The position numbers and the translations under genes were made by a program. Below, piece by piece: positions 1 through 13,753 of a DNA stretch of 64,000 bases (positions are counted from its first letter, which is position 1; every line of letters starts with the position of its first letter). The DNA lies in assembly GCF_050948175.1 (NCBI RefSeq), contig NW_027490163.1:1054001-1118000 (forward strand). Reading direction: 5' to 3'. The stretch comes from Xylocopa sonorina (Eukaryota; Arthropoda; Insecta; Hymenoptera; Apidae). The notes under the pieces were generated by a model, which was given only the letters and a program-made list of their open reading frames with translations, was not told the origin of the DNA and made no database searches.

Positions 1-3000
1 ATATCGCGATTTAAGTAGCATTAGAACTCTATTGCTACAATACGTAGACATCTGAATACGCTATCTAATAGCAAGTAATGGTCGCATTTACATTGTTTTG
101 AAGTGAATTCGAGGTATACATGACACTTCGCAATGAAAATTATATCTTATAATGGAACATAGATATGTGATGCGATATCTCGATCTAAGAAGCATTAGAA
201 CTCCATTGAATCGACGCGTAGACACCTGCAGACGCTATTTCCTAGCATGGAAGTGTCGCATTTTCATTCTTATGTAGTGAATGCGAGGTATACAAGACAC
301 TTCGCAATAAATCTTATATCTTATCCTGAAACACAGAAGAGGGATGCGATATCGCGTTTCAAGAAGCATTAGTAGTCTATGGCCTCGATGCGGAGACATC
401 TGCAAACGCTACTTCCTAGCATGGAAGTGTTGCACTTACATTCTTCTGAAGTGAATACGAGGTATACATGACACTCCGCAATGAATATTATATCTTACCA
501 TGAATCATAGAAGTGAGATGCGATATCGCGTTTTAAGAAGCATTAGAACCTTATTGCCTCGACGCGTAGACATCTGCAGACGCTATTTGCTAGCATGGAA
601 GTGTCGCATTTACATTCTTTTGAAGTGAATACGAGGTATACATGACACTTCGCAATGAATATTATATCATATCATGAATCATAGAAGTGAGATGCGATAT
701 CGCGTTTTAAGAAGCATTAGAACCTTATTGCCTCGACGCGTAGACATCTGCAGACGCTATTTGCTAGCATGGAAGTGTCGCACTTACATTCGTTTGAAAT
801 GAATACAAGGAATAAGTGACACTTCGCAATGGAAATTATGTCTTATCATGAAACATAGAAATGGGATGCGATATCGCGTATTAAGAAGCATTAGAGCACT
901 ATTGCCTCGATACGTAGACATCTGAATACGCTATTTCCTAGCATTGAAGTGTCGCATTTACATGCTTTTGAAGTGAATTCGAGGTTTACATGACACTTCG
1001 GAATGAATATTATAACTTATCATGAAACATAGAAGAGAGATGCGATATCGCGTTTTAAGAAGCATTAGAACTCTATAACATCGATGCGGAGACATCAGCA
1101 AACGCTATTTCCTAGCATGGAAGTGTGGCACTTACATTCTTTTGAAGTGAATACGAGGTGTACATGACACTTCGCAATGAACATTATATCTTATCACGAA
1201 ACGTAGAAATGAGTTGCGATATCGCGATTTAAGTAGCATTACAACTCTATTGCTACGATACGTGGACATCTGAATACGCCATTTCCTAGCAAGGAAGTGT
1301 CGCATTTACATTCGTTTGGAGTGAATGCGAGGTATACATGACACTTCGCAATGAATATTATATCTTATCATGAAACATAGAAGAGAGATGCAATATCGCG
1401 TTTCAAGAAGCATTAGAACTCTATGGCCTCGATACGGAGACATCTGCAAACGCTATTTCCGAGCAACGAAGAATCGCATTTACATTCTTTTGAAGTGAAT
1501 ACGAGGTGTACATGACACTTCGCAATGAATATTATATCTTATCAGGAAACATAGAAATGAGATGCGATATCGCGTTTTCAGAAGCATTAGAAGTCTATGG
1601 CCTCGATGCGGAGACATCTGCAAACGCTATTTCCTAGCAAGCAATAGTCGCATTTACTTTTTTTTGAAGTGAATACGAGGTGTACATGACACTTCGGGAT
1701 GAATATTGTAACTTATCACGAAACATAGAAATGAGATGCGATATCGCGATCTAAGAAGCATTAGAACTCTATTGCTACGATACGTAGGTATATGCAAACA
1801 CTATGGCCTAGAAAGAAATAGTCGCATTTACATTCTTTTGAGGTGAATACGAGGTATACATGACACTCCGCAATGAATATTATATCTTATCATGAAACAT
1901 AGAAGTGAGATGCGATATCGCGTTTTAAGAAGCATTAGAACTCTATGGCCTCGATGCGGACACATCTGCAAACGCTATTTCCTAGCAAGCAATAGTCGCA
2001 TTTACATTTTTTTGAAGTGAATACGAGGTATACATGACACTTCGCAATGAATATTATATCTTATCATGAAACATAGAAGTGAGATGCGACATCGCGTTTT
2101 AAGAAGCATTAGAACTCTATGGCCTCGATGCGGACACATCTGCAGACGCTATTTCCTAGCCTCGAAGTGTCGCATTTACATTCTTTTGAAGTGAATACGA
2201 GGTGTACATGACACTTCGCAATGAACATTATATCTTATCACGAAACGTAGAAATGAGTTGCGATATCGCGATTTAAGTAGCATTACAACTCTATTGCTAC
2301 GATACGTGGACATCTGAATACGCCATATCCTAGCAAGGAAGTGTCGCATTTACATTCGTTTGGAGTGAATGCGAGGTATACATGACACTTCGCAATGAAT
2401 ATTATATCTTATCATGAAACATAGAAGAGAGATGCAATATCGCGTTTCAAGAAGCATTAGAACTCTATGGCCTCGATGCGGAGACATCTGCAAACGCTAT
2501 TTCCGAGCATGGAAGATTCGCATTTACATTCTTTTGAAGTGAATACGAGGTGTACATGACACTACGCAATGAATATTATATCTTATCAGAAAACATAAAA
2601 TGAGATGCGATATCGCGTTTTCAGAAGCATTAGAACTCTATGGCCTCGATGCGGAGACATCTGCAAACGCCATTTCCAAGCAAGCAATAGTCGCATTTAC
2701 TTTCTTTTGAAGTGAATACGAGGTGTACATGACACCTCGCAATGAATATTATATCTTATCACGAAACAAAGAAATGGGATGCGATATCGCGTTTTCAGAA
2801 GCATTAGAACTCTATGGCCCCGATGCGGAGACATCTGCAAGCGCTATTTCATAGCAAGCAATAGTCGCATTTACATTCCTTTGAAGTGAATACGAGGTAT
2901 ACATGACACTTCGCAATGAACATTATATCTTATCACGAAACATATAAATGAGATGCGATATCGCGTTTTAAGAAGCATTAGAACTCTATTGCCTCGAAGC

Positions 3001-3854
3001 GTAGACATCTGCAGACGCTATTTCCTAGCATGGAAGTGTCGCATTTGCGTTCTTTTGTAGTGAACACAAGGTATACATGACACTTCGCAATGAATATTAT
3101 ATATTACCATGAAACATAGAAGAGAGATGCGATATCGCAATTTAAGAAGCATTAGAACTCTATGGCCTCGATGCGGAGACATCTGCTAACACTATTTCCT
3201 AGCATGGAAGAGTCGCACTTACATTCTTTTGAAGTGAATACGAGGTATACATAAAACTTCGCAATGAATATTATATCTTATCACGAAACATATAAATGAG
3301 ATGCGATATCTCGATCTAAGAAGCATTAGAACTCCATTGAATCGACGCGTAGACACCTGCAGACGCTATTTCCTAGCATGGAAGTGTCGCATTTTCATTC
3401 TTATGTAGTGAATGCGAGGTATACAAGACACTTCGCAATAAATCTTATATCTTATCCTGAAACACAGAAGAGGGATGCGATATCGCGTTTCAAGAAGCAT
3501 TAGTAGTCTATGGCCTCGATGCGGAGACATCTGCAAACGCTACTTCCTAGCATGGAAGTGTTGCACTTACATTCTTCTGAAGTGAATACGAGGTATACAT
3601 GACACTCCGCAATGAATATTATATCTTACCATGAATCATAGAAGTGAGATGCGATATCGCGTTTTAAGAAGCATTAGAACCTTATTGCCTCGACGCGTAG
3701 ACATCTGCAGACGCTATTTCCTAGCAAGCAATAGTCGCATTTACATTCCTTTGAAGTGAATACGAGGTATACATGACACTTCGCAATGAATATTATATCA
3801 TATCATGAATCATAGAAGTGAGATGCGATATCGCGTTTTAAGAAGCATTAGAAC
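1..3854 (+). repeat. 3.85-kb segmental duplication, first copy
   Basis: Every stretch I compared here matches 7655-11508 at a constant offset of 7654 bp (44 monomers minus 2 bp). The match begins at or before the window edge. It ends at 3854, where GAAC is followed by TCTATGGCATCG here and by CTTATTGCCTCG at 11509. I saw no mismatch in the stretches compared, but I did not align every base. Confidence 0.9.
175..3305 (+). repeat. 18-monomer higher-order repeat, copy 1 (3131 bp)
   Basis: This unit begins at a distinctive monomer with ATATCTCGATCTAAG and TTGAATCGACGCG, and the same monomer reappears 3131 bp later at 3306. The length is 18 x 174 minus 1, because one monomer near 2590 has lost a base. 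Its 18 monomers are mutually divergent, but the order is reproduced in copy 2 (7829-10959) and in truncated copy 3 (10960-13753). This is the defining mark of a higher-order repeat. Confidence 0.92.
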
Positions 3855-4687
3855 TCTATGGCATCGATGCGGAGACATCAGCAAACGCTATTTCCTAGCA
3901 TGGAAGTGTGGCATTTACATTCTTTTGAGGTGAATACGAGGTATACATGATACTCCGCAATGAATATTATATCTTATCATGAAACATAGAAGTGAGATGC
4001 GATATCGCGTTTTAAGAAGCATTAGAACTCTATGGCCTCGATGCGGACACATCTGCAGACGCTATTTCCTAGCCTCGAAGTGTCGCATTTACATTCTTTT
4101 GAAGTGAATACGAGGTGAATATGACACTTCGCAAAGAACATTATATCTTATCACGACACGTAGAAATGAGTTGCGATATCACGATTTAAGTAGCATTACA
4201 ACTCTATTGCTACGATACGTGGACATCTGAATACGCCATTTCCTAGCAAGGAAGTGCCGCATTTACATTCGTTTGGAGTGAATGCGAGGTATACATGACA
4301 CTTCGCAATGAATATTATATCTTATCAGGAAACATAGAAATGAGATGCGATATCGCGTTTTCAGAAGCATTAGAACTCTATGGCCTCGATGCGGAGACAT
4401 CTGCAAACGCTATTTCCTAGCAAGCAGTAGTCGCATTTACTTTCTTTTGAAGTGAATACGAGGTGTACATGACACTTCGGAATGAATATTATATCTTATC
4501 ACGAAACATACAATTGAGATGCTATATAGCGATTTAAGTAGCATTAGAACTCCATTGCTACAATACGTAGACATCTGAATACGCTATTTCCTAGCAAGTA
4601 ATGGTCGCATTTACATTCTTTTGAAGTGAATTCGAGGTATACATGACACTTCGTAATGAATATTATAACTTATCATGAAACATAGAA
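3821..4687 (+). repeat. 867-bp duplication inside the interlude, copy 1
   Basis: This segment matches 5561-6427 at an offset of exactly 1740 bp (10 monomers). Rare shared variants include GATACTCCGC near 3950, ATCACGATTTAAG near 4180 and GCTATATAGCG near 4520. I noticed three differences: 4114 (GAATAT versus GAACAT), 4135 (GCAAAG versus GCAATG) and 4200 (CATTACA versus CATTACT). Homology ends at 4687, where one copy reads AGAAGTGAG and the other AGAAATGAG followed by CGATCTAAG. Confidence 0.88.
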
Positions 4688-7654
4688 GTGAGATGCGATA
4701 TCGCGTTTTAAGAAGCATTAGAACTCTACGGCCTCGATGCGGACACATCTGCAGACGCTATTTCCTAGCCTCGAAGTGTCGCATTTACATTCTTTTGAAG
4801 TGAATACGAGTTGTACATGACACTTCGCAATGAACATTATATCTTATCACGAAACGTAGAAATGAGTTGCGATATCGCGATTTAAGTAGCATTACAACTC
4901 TAATGCTACGATACGTGGACATCTGAATACGCCATTTCCTAGCAAGGAAGTGTCGCATTTACATTCGTTTGGAGTGAATGCGAGGTATACATGACACTTC
5001 GCAATGATAATTATATCTTATCATGAAACATAGAAGAGAGATGCAATATCGCGTTTCAAGAAGCATTAGAACTCCATGGCCTCGATGCGGAGACATCTGC
5101 AAACGCTATTTCCGAGCAAGGAAGATTCGCATTTACATTCTTTTGAAGTGAATACGAGGTGTACATGACACTTCGCAATGAATATTATATCTTTTCACGA
5201 AACATACAATTGAGATGCGATATCGCGATTTAAGTAGCATTAGAACTCTATTGCTATGATACGTAGACATCTGAATACGCTATTTCCTAGCATGGAAGTG
5301 TCGCATTTACATACTTTTGAAGTGAATACGAGGTGTACATGACACTTCGCAATGAATATTATATCTTATCAGGAAACATAGAAATGAGATGCGATATCGC
5401 GTTTTGAGAAGCAATAGAACTCTATTGCTACGATACGTAGACATCTGCAAACGCTATTTCCTAGCAAGCAATAATAGCACTTACATGCTTTTGAAGTGAA
5501 TTCGAGGTTTACATGACACTTCGGAATGAATATTATAACTTATCATGAAACATAGAAGAGAGATGCGATATCGCGTTTTAAGAAGCATTAGAACTCTATG
5601 GCATCGATGCGGAGACATCAGCAAACGCTATTTCCTAGCATGGAAGTGTGGCATTTACATTCTTTTGAGGTGAATACGAGGTATACATGATACTCCGCAA
5701 TGAATATTATATCTTATCATGAAACATAGAAGTGAGATGCGATATCGCGTTTTAAGAAGCATTAGAACTCTATGGCCTCGATGTGGACACATCTGCAGAC
5801 GCTATTTCCTAGCCTCGAAGTGTCGCATTTACATTCTTTTGAAGTGAATACGAGGTGAACATGACACTTCGCAATGAACATTATATCTTATCACGACACG
5901 TAGAAATGAGTTGCGATATCACGATTTAAGTAGCATTACTACTCTATTGCTACGATACGTGGACATCTGAATACGCCATTTCCTAGCAAGGAAGTGCCGC
6001 ATTTACATTCGTTTGGAGTGAATGCGAGGTATACATGACACTTCGCAATGAATATTATATCTTATCAGGAAACATAGAAATGAGATGCGATATCGCGTTT
6101 TCAGAAGCATTAGAACTCTATGGCCTCGATGCGGAGACATCTGCAAACGCTATTTCCTAGCAAGCAGTAGTCGCATTTACTTTCTTTTGAAGTGAATACG
6201 AGGTGTACATGACACTTCGGAATGAATATTATATCTTATCACGAAACATACAATTGAGATGCTATATAGCGATTTAAGTAGCATTAGAACTCCATTGCTA
6301 CAATACGTAGACATCTGAATACGCTATTTCCTAGCAAGTAATGGTCGCATTTACATTCTTTTGAAGTGAATTCGAGGTATACATGACACTTCGTAATGAA
6401 TATTATAACTTATCATGAAACATAGAAATGAGATGCGATATCGCGATCTAAGAAGCATTAGAACTCCATTGCTACGATACGTAGGCATCTGCAAACGCTG
6501 TGCCCAAGCAAGGAATAGTCGCATTTACATTCTTTTGATGTGAATACGAGGTATGCATGACACTTCGCAATGAATATTATATCTTATAATGGAACATAGA
6601 TATGTGATGCGATATCTCGATCTAAGAAGCATTGAACTCCATTGCCTCGACGCGTAGACACCTGCAGACGCTATTTCCTAGCATGGAAGTGTCGCATTTT
6701 CATTCTTATGTAGTGAATGCGAGGTATACATGACACTTCGCAATGAATCTTATATCTTATCATGAAACACAGAAGAGGGATGCGATATCGCCTTTTAAGA
6801 AGCATTAGTAGTCTATGGCCTCGATGCGGAGACATCTGCAGACGCTATTTCCTAGCATGGAAGTGTTGCACTTACATTCTTCTGAAGTGAATACGAGGTA
6901 TACATGACACTCCGCAATGAATATTATATCTTACCATGAAACATAGAAGTGAGATGCGATATCGCGTTCTAAGAAGCATTAGAACTCTATTGCTACGATA
7001 CGTAGAGATCTGAATAAGCTATTTCCTAGCAAGCAATAGTCGCATTTACATTCTTTTGAAGTGAATACGAGGTATACATGACACTTCGCAATGAATATTA
7101 TATCTTATCATGAATCATAGAAGTGAGATGCGATATCGCGTTTTAAGATGCATTAGAACCTTACTGCCTCGACGCGTAGACATCTGCAGACGCTATTTGC
7201 TAGCATGGAAGTGTCGCATTTACATTCTTTTGAAGTGAATACGAGGTATACATGACACTTCGCAATGAATATTATATCTTATCATGAAGCATAGAAATGA
7301 GATGCGATATCGCGTCTTAAGAAGCATTAGAACCCTATTGCCTCGATGTGGAGATATCTGCAAACGCTATTTCCTAGCAAGGAATAGTCGCATTTACATT
7401 CTTTTGAAGTGAATACGAGGTGTACATGACACTTCGCAATGAATATTATATCTTATCACGAAACACACAATTGAGATGCGACATCGCGATTTAAGTAGCA
7501 TTAGAACTCTATTGCTACGATACGTAGACATCTGAATACGCTATTTCCTAGCAGGGAAGTATCTCATTTACATTCTTTTGAAGTGAATACGAGGTGTACA
7601 TGACACCTCGCAATGAATATTAAATCTTATCACGAAACATAGAAATGGGATGCG
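3855..7654 (+). repeat. Array interlude between 18-mer HOR copies
   Basis: About 22 monomers of the same L subfamily lie here in a different order from the 18-mer HOR. Several variants seen in the HOR recur, which points to unequal exchange as the source. The segment contains its own 10-monomer-spaced duplication (3821-4687 and 5561-6427). A 1-bp deletion lies near 6632. No non-satellite sequence is present. Confidence 0.85.
5561..6427 (+). repeat. 867-bp duplication inside the interlude, copy 2
   Basis: This is the partner of 3821-4687, offset by 1740 bp, so the pair spans ten monomers and shares about five. The intervening monomers (4688-5560) are not duplicated. This fits an unequal exchange followed by local turnover. 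Confidence 0.88.
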
Positions 7655-10600
7655 ATATCGCGATTTAAGTAGCATTAGAACTCTATTGCTACAATACGTA
7701 GACATCTGAATACGCTATCTAATAGCAAGTAATGGTCGCATTTACATTGTTTTGAAGTGAATTCGAGGTATACATGACACTTCGCAATGAAAATTATATC
7801 TTATAATGGAACATAGATATGTGATGCGATATCTCGATCTAAGAAGCATTAGAACTCCATTGAATCGACGCGTAGACACCTGCAGACGCTATTTCCTAGC
7901 ATGGAAGTGTCGCATTTTCATTCTTATGTAGTGAATGCGAGGTATACAAGACACTTCGCAATAAATCTTATATCTTATCCTGAAACACAGAAGAGGGATG
8001 CGATATCGCGTTTCAAGAAGCATTAGTAGTCTATGGCCTCGATGCGGAGACATCTGCAAACGCTACTTCCTAGCATGGAAGTGTTGCACTTACATTCTTC
8101 TGAAGTGAATACGAGGTATACATGACACTCCGCAATGAATATTATATCTTACCATGAATCATAGAAGTGAGATGCGATATCGCGTTTTAAGAAGCATTAG
8201 AACCTTATTGCCTCGACGCGTAGACATCTGCAGACGCTATTTGCTAGCATGGAAGTGTCGCATTTACATTCTTTTGAAGTGAATACGAGGTATACATGAC
8301 ACTTCGCAATGAATATTATATCATATCATGAATCATAGAAGTGAGATGCGATATCGCGTTTTAAGAAGCATTAGAACCTTATTGCCTCGACGCGTAGACA
8401 TCTGCAGACGCTATTTGCTAGCATGGAAGTGTCGCACTTACATTCGTTTGAAATGAATACAAGGAATAAGTGACACTTCGCAATGGAAATTATGTCTTAT
8501 CATGAAACATAGAAATGGGATGCGATATCGCGTATTAAGAAGCATTAGAGCACTATTGCCTCGATACGTAGACATCTGAATACGCTATTTCCTAGCATTG
8601 AAGTGTCGCATTTACATGCTTTTGAAGTGAATTCGAGGTTTACATGACACTTCGGAATGAATATTATAACTTATCATGAAACATAGAAGAGAGATGCGAT
8701 ATCGCGTTTTAAGAAGCATTAGAACTCTATAACATCGATGCGGAGACATCAGCAAACGCTATTTCCTAGCATGGAAGTGTGGCACTTACATTCTTTTGAA
8801 GTGAATACGAGGTGTACATGACACTTCGCAATGAACATTATATCTTATCACGAAACGTAGAAATGAGTTGCGATATCGCGATTTAAGTAGCATTACAACT
8901 CTATTGCTACGATACGTGGACATCTGAATACGCCATTTCCTAGCAAGGAAGTGTCGCATTTACATTCGTTTGGAGTGAATGCGAGGTATACATGACACTT
9001 CGCAATGAATATTATATCTTATCATGAAACATAGAAGAGAGATGCAATATCGCGTTTCAAGAAGCATTAGAACTCTATGGCCTCGATACGGAGACATCTG
9101 CAAACGCTATTTCCGAGCAACGAAGAATCGCATTTACATTCTTTTGAAGTGAATACGAGGTGTACATGACACTTCGCAATGAATATTATATCTTATCAGG
9201 AAACATAGAAATGAGATGCGATATCGCGTTTTCAGAAGCATTAGAAGTCTATGGCCTCGATGCGGAGACATCTGCAAACGCTATTTCCTAGCAAGCAATA
9301 GTCGCATTTACTTTTTTTTGAAGTGAATACGAGGTGTACATGACACTTCGGGATGAATATTGTAACTTATCACGAAACATAGAAATGAGATGCGATATCG
9401 CGATCTAAGAAGCATTAGAACTCTATTGCTACGATACGTAGGTATATGCAAACACTATGGCCTAGAAAGAAATAGTCGCATTTACATTCTTTTGAGGTGA
9501 ATACGAGGTATACATGACACTCCGCAATGAATATTATATCTTATCATGAAACATAGAAGTGAGATGCGATATCGCGTTTTAAGAAGCATTAGAACTCTAT
9601 GGCCTCGATGCGGACACATCTGCAAACGCTATTTCCTAGCAAGCAATAGTCGCATTTACATTTTTTTGAAGTGAATACGAGGTATACATGACACTTCGCA
9701 ATGAATATTATATCTTATCATGAAACATAGAAGTGAGATGCGACATCGCGTTTTAAGAAGCATTAGAACTCTATGGCCTCGATGCGGACACATCTGCAGA
9801 CGCTATTTCCTAGCCTCGAAGTGTCGCATTTACATTCTTTTGAAGTGAATACGAGGTGTACATGACACTTCGCAATGAACATTATATCTTATCACGAAAC
9901 GTAGAAATGAGTTGCGATATCGCGATTTAAGTAGCATTACAACTCTATTGCTACGATACGTGGACATCTGAATACGCCATATCCTAGCAAGGAAGTGTCG
10001 CATTTACATTCGTTTGGAGTGAATGCGAGGTATACATGACACTTCGCAATGAATATTATATCTTATCATGAAACATAGAAGAGAGATGCAATATCGCGTT
10101 TCAAGAAGCATTAGAACTCTATGGCCTCGATGCGGAGACATCTGCAAACGCTATTTCCGAGCATGGAAGATTCGCATTTACATTCTTTTGAAGTGAATAC
10201 GAGGTGTACATGACACTACGCAATGAATATTATATCTTATCAGAAAACATAAAATGAGATGCGATATCGCGTTTTCAGAAGCATTAGAACTCTATGGCCT
10301 CGATGCGGAGACATCTGCAAACGCCATTTCCAAGCAAGCAATAGTCGCATTTACTTTCTTTTGAAGTGAATACGAGGTGTACATGACACCTCGCAATGAA
10401 TATTATATCTTATCACGAAACAAAGAAATGGGATGCGATATCGCGTTTTCAGAAGCATTAGAACTCTATGGCCCCGATGCGGAGACATCTGCAAGCGCTA
10501 TTTCATAGCAAGCAATAGTCGCATTTACATTCCTTTGAAGTGAATACGAGGTATACATGACACTTCGCAATGAACATTATATCTTATCACGAAACATATA

Positions 10601-11508
10601 AATGAGATGCGATATCGCGTTTTAAGAAGCATTAGAACTCTATTGCCTCGAAGCGTAGACATCTGCAGACGCTATTTCCTAGCATGGAAGTGTCGCATTT
10701 GCGTTCTTTTGTAGTGAACACAAGGTATACATGACACTTCGCAATGAATATTATATATTACCATGAAACATAGAAGAGAGATGCGATATCGCAATTTAAG
10801 AAGCATTAGAACTCTATGGCCTCGATGCGGAGACATCTGCTAACACTATTTCCTAGCATGGAAGAGTCGCACTTACATTCTTTTGAAGTGAATACGAGGT
10901 ATACATAAAACTTCGCAATGAATATTATATCTTATCACGAAACATATAAATGAGATGCGATATCTCGATCTAAGAAGCATTAGAACTCCATTGAATCGAC
11001 GCGTAGACACCTGCAGACGCTATTTCCTAGCATGGAAGTGTCGCATTTTCATTCTTATGTAGTGAATGCGAGGTATACAAGACACTTCGCAATAAATCTT
11101 ATATCTTATCCTGAAACACAGAAGAGGGATGCGATATCGCGTTTCAAGAAGCATTAGTAGTCTATGGCCTCGATGCGGAGACATCTGCAAACGCTACTTC
11201 CTAGCATGGAAGTGTTGCACTTACATTCTTCTGAAGTGAATACGAGGTATACATGACACTCCGCAATGAATATTATATCTTACCATGAATCATAGAAGTG
11301 AGATGCGATATCGCGTTTTAAGAAGCATTAGAACCTTATTGCCTCGACGCGTAGACATCTGCAGACGCTATTTCCTAGCAAGCAATAGTCGCATTTACAT
11401 TCCTTTGAAGTGAATACGAGGTATACATGACACTTCGCAATGAATATTATATCATATCATGAATCATAGAAGTGAGATGCGATATCGCGTTTTAAGAAGC
11501 ATTAGAAC
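7655..11508 (+). repeat. 3.85-kb segmental duplication, second copy
   Basis: This is the partner of 1-3854. The opening monomer (TTGCTACAATACGTAG, then CTATCTAATAGCAAG) reproduces the first bases of the window. From 11509 onward the sequence instead follows the order seen at 8378, because HOR copy 3 takes over. Confidence 0.9.
7829..10959 (+). repeat. 18-monomer higher-order repeat, copy 2 (3131 bp)
   Basis: Starts at the same diagnostic ATATCTCGATCTAAG monomer as copy 1 and runs directly into copy 3 at 10960, so copies 2 and 3 are truly tandem. The order of variants at the central box follows copy 1. Confidence 0.93.
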
Positions 11509-13753
11509 CTTATTGCCTCGACGCGTAGACATCTGCAGACGCTATTTGCTAGCATGGAAGTGTCGCACTTACATTCGTTTGAAATGAATACAAGGAATAA
11601 GTGACACTTCGCAATGGAAATTATGTCTTATCATGAAACATAGAAATGGGATGCGATATCGCGTATTAAGAAGCATTAGAGCACTATTGCCTCGATACGT
11701 AGACATCTGAATACGCTATTTCCTAGCATTGAAGTGTCGCATTTACATGCTTTTGAAGTGAATTCGAGGTTTACATGACACTTCGGAATGAATATTATAA
11801 CTTATCATGAAACATAGAAGAGAGATGCGATATCGCGTTTTAAGAAGCATTAGAACTCTATAACATCGATGCGGAGACATCAGCAAACGCTATTTCCTAG
11901 CATGGAAGTGTGGCACTTACATTCTTTTGAAGTGAATACGAGGTGTACATGACACTTCGCAATGAACATTATATCTTATCACGAAACGTAGAAATGAGTT
12001 GCGATATCGCGATTTAAGTAGCATTACAACTCTATTGCTACGATACGTGGACATCTGAATACGCCATTTCCTAGCAAGGAAGTGTCGCATTTACATTCGT
12101 TTGGAGTGAATGCGAGGTATACATGACACTTCGCAATGAATATTATATCTTATCATGAAACATAGAAGAGAGATGCAATATCGCGTTTCAAGAAGCATTA
12201 GAACTCTATGGCCTCGATACGGAGACATCTGCAAACGCTATTTCCGAGCAACGAAGAATCGCATTTACATTCTTTTGAAGTGAATACGAGGTGTACATGA
12301 CACTTCGCAATGAATATTATATCTTATCAGGAAACATAGAAATGAGATGCGATATCGCGTTTTCAGAAGCATTAGAAGTCTATGGCCTCGATGCGGGGAC
12401 ATCTGCAAACGCTATTTCCTAGCAAGCAATAGTCGCATTTACTTTTTTTTGAAGTGAATACGAGGTGTACATGACACTTCGGGATGAATATTGTAACTTA
12501 TCACGAAACATAGAAATGAGATGCGATATCGCGATCTAAGAAGCATTAGAACTCTATTGCTACGATACGTAGGTATATGCAAACACTATGGCCTAGAAAG
12601 AAATAGTCGCATTTACATTCTTTTGAGGTGAATACGAGGTATACATGACACTCCGCAATGAATATTATATCTTATCATGAAACATAGAAGTGAGATGCGA
12701 TATCGCGTTTTAAGAAGCATTAGAACTCTATGGCCTCGATGCGGACACATCTGCAAACGCTATTTCCTAGCAAGCAATAGTCGCATTTACATTTTTTTGA
12801 AGTGAATACGAGGTATACATGACACTTCGCAATGAATATTATATCTTATCATGAAACATAGAAGTGAGATGCGACATCGCGTTTTAAGAAGCATTAGAAC
12901 TCTATGGCCTCGATGCGGACACATCTGCAGACGCTATTTCCTAGCCTCGAAGTGTCGCATTTACATTCTTTTGAAGTGAATACGAGGTGTACATGACACT
13001 TCGCAATGAACATTATATCTTATCACGAAACGTAGAAATGAGTTGCGATATCGCGATTTAAGTAGCATTACAACTCTATTGCTACGATACGTGGACATCT
13101 GAATACGCCATATCCTAGCAAGGAAGTGTCGCATTTACATTCGTTTGGAGTGAATGCGAGGTATACATGACACTTCGCAATGAATATTATATCTTATCAT
13201 GAAACATAGAAGAGAGATGCAATATCGCGTTTCAAGAAGCATTAGAACTCTAGGGCCTCGATGCGGAGACATCTGCAAACGCTATTTCCGAGCATGGAAG
13301 ATTCGCATTTACATTCTTTTGAAGTGAATACGAGGTGTACATGACACTACGCAATGAATATTATATCTTATCAGAAAACATAAAATGAGATGCGATATCG
13401 CGTTTTCAGAAGCATTAGAACTCTATGGCCTCGATGCGGAGACATCTGCAAACGCCATTTCCAAGCAAGCAATAGTCGCATTTACTTTCTTTTGAAGTGA
13501 ATACGAGGTGTACATGACACCTCGCAATGAATATTATATCTTATCACGAAACAAAAAAATGGGATGCGATATCGCGTTTTCAGAAGCATTAGAACTCTAT
13601 GGCCCCGATGCGGAGACATCTGCAAGCGCTATTTCATAGCAAGCAATAGTCGCATTTACATTCCTTTGAAGTGAATACGAGGTATACATGACACTTCGCA
13701 ATGAACATTATATCTTATCACGAAACATATAAATGAGATGCGATATCGCGTTT
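10960..13753 (+). repeat. 18-monomer higher-order repeat, copy 3, cut by the gap
   Basis: Matches copy 2 at an offset of 3131 bp up to the last base before the Ns; the final 37 bases reproduce 10586-10622. I saw three substitutions relative to copy 2: A to G at 12397, T to G at 13253 and G to A at 13556. Near 11365 (TTTCCTAGCAAGC) this copy follows the 3720 version of the sequence and not the 589 version, so the boundary with the first duplication is a mosaic. The last 337 bases of the unit are missing because of the gap. Confidence 0.92.

Larger units (their letters stand above)
1..13753 (+). repeat. Satellite array, subfamily L (174-bp monomer, about 79 copies)
   Basis: The motif ATATCGCG (or a one-base variant) recurs at 1, 175, 349, 523, 697 and onward every 174 bp. 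About 79 head-to-tail monomers fill the interval without interruption. Two 1-bp deletions explain the only departures I found: one near 2590 (173-bp monomer, inherited by the HOR copies) and one near 6632 (GCATTGAAC for GCATTAGAAC). Read on the same sense, this subfamily differs from the right-hand array at fixed sites: it has GAAGTGAATACGAGG where the right array has GAAGTGTAGACGAGG, and CGCAATGAATATT where the right array usually has CGCAAATCATATT. No gene, transposon or unique sequence interrupts the array. Such arrays are typical of centromeric or pericentromeric heterochromatin; that location is inferred. Confidence 0.97.
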
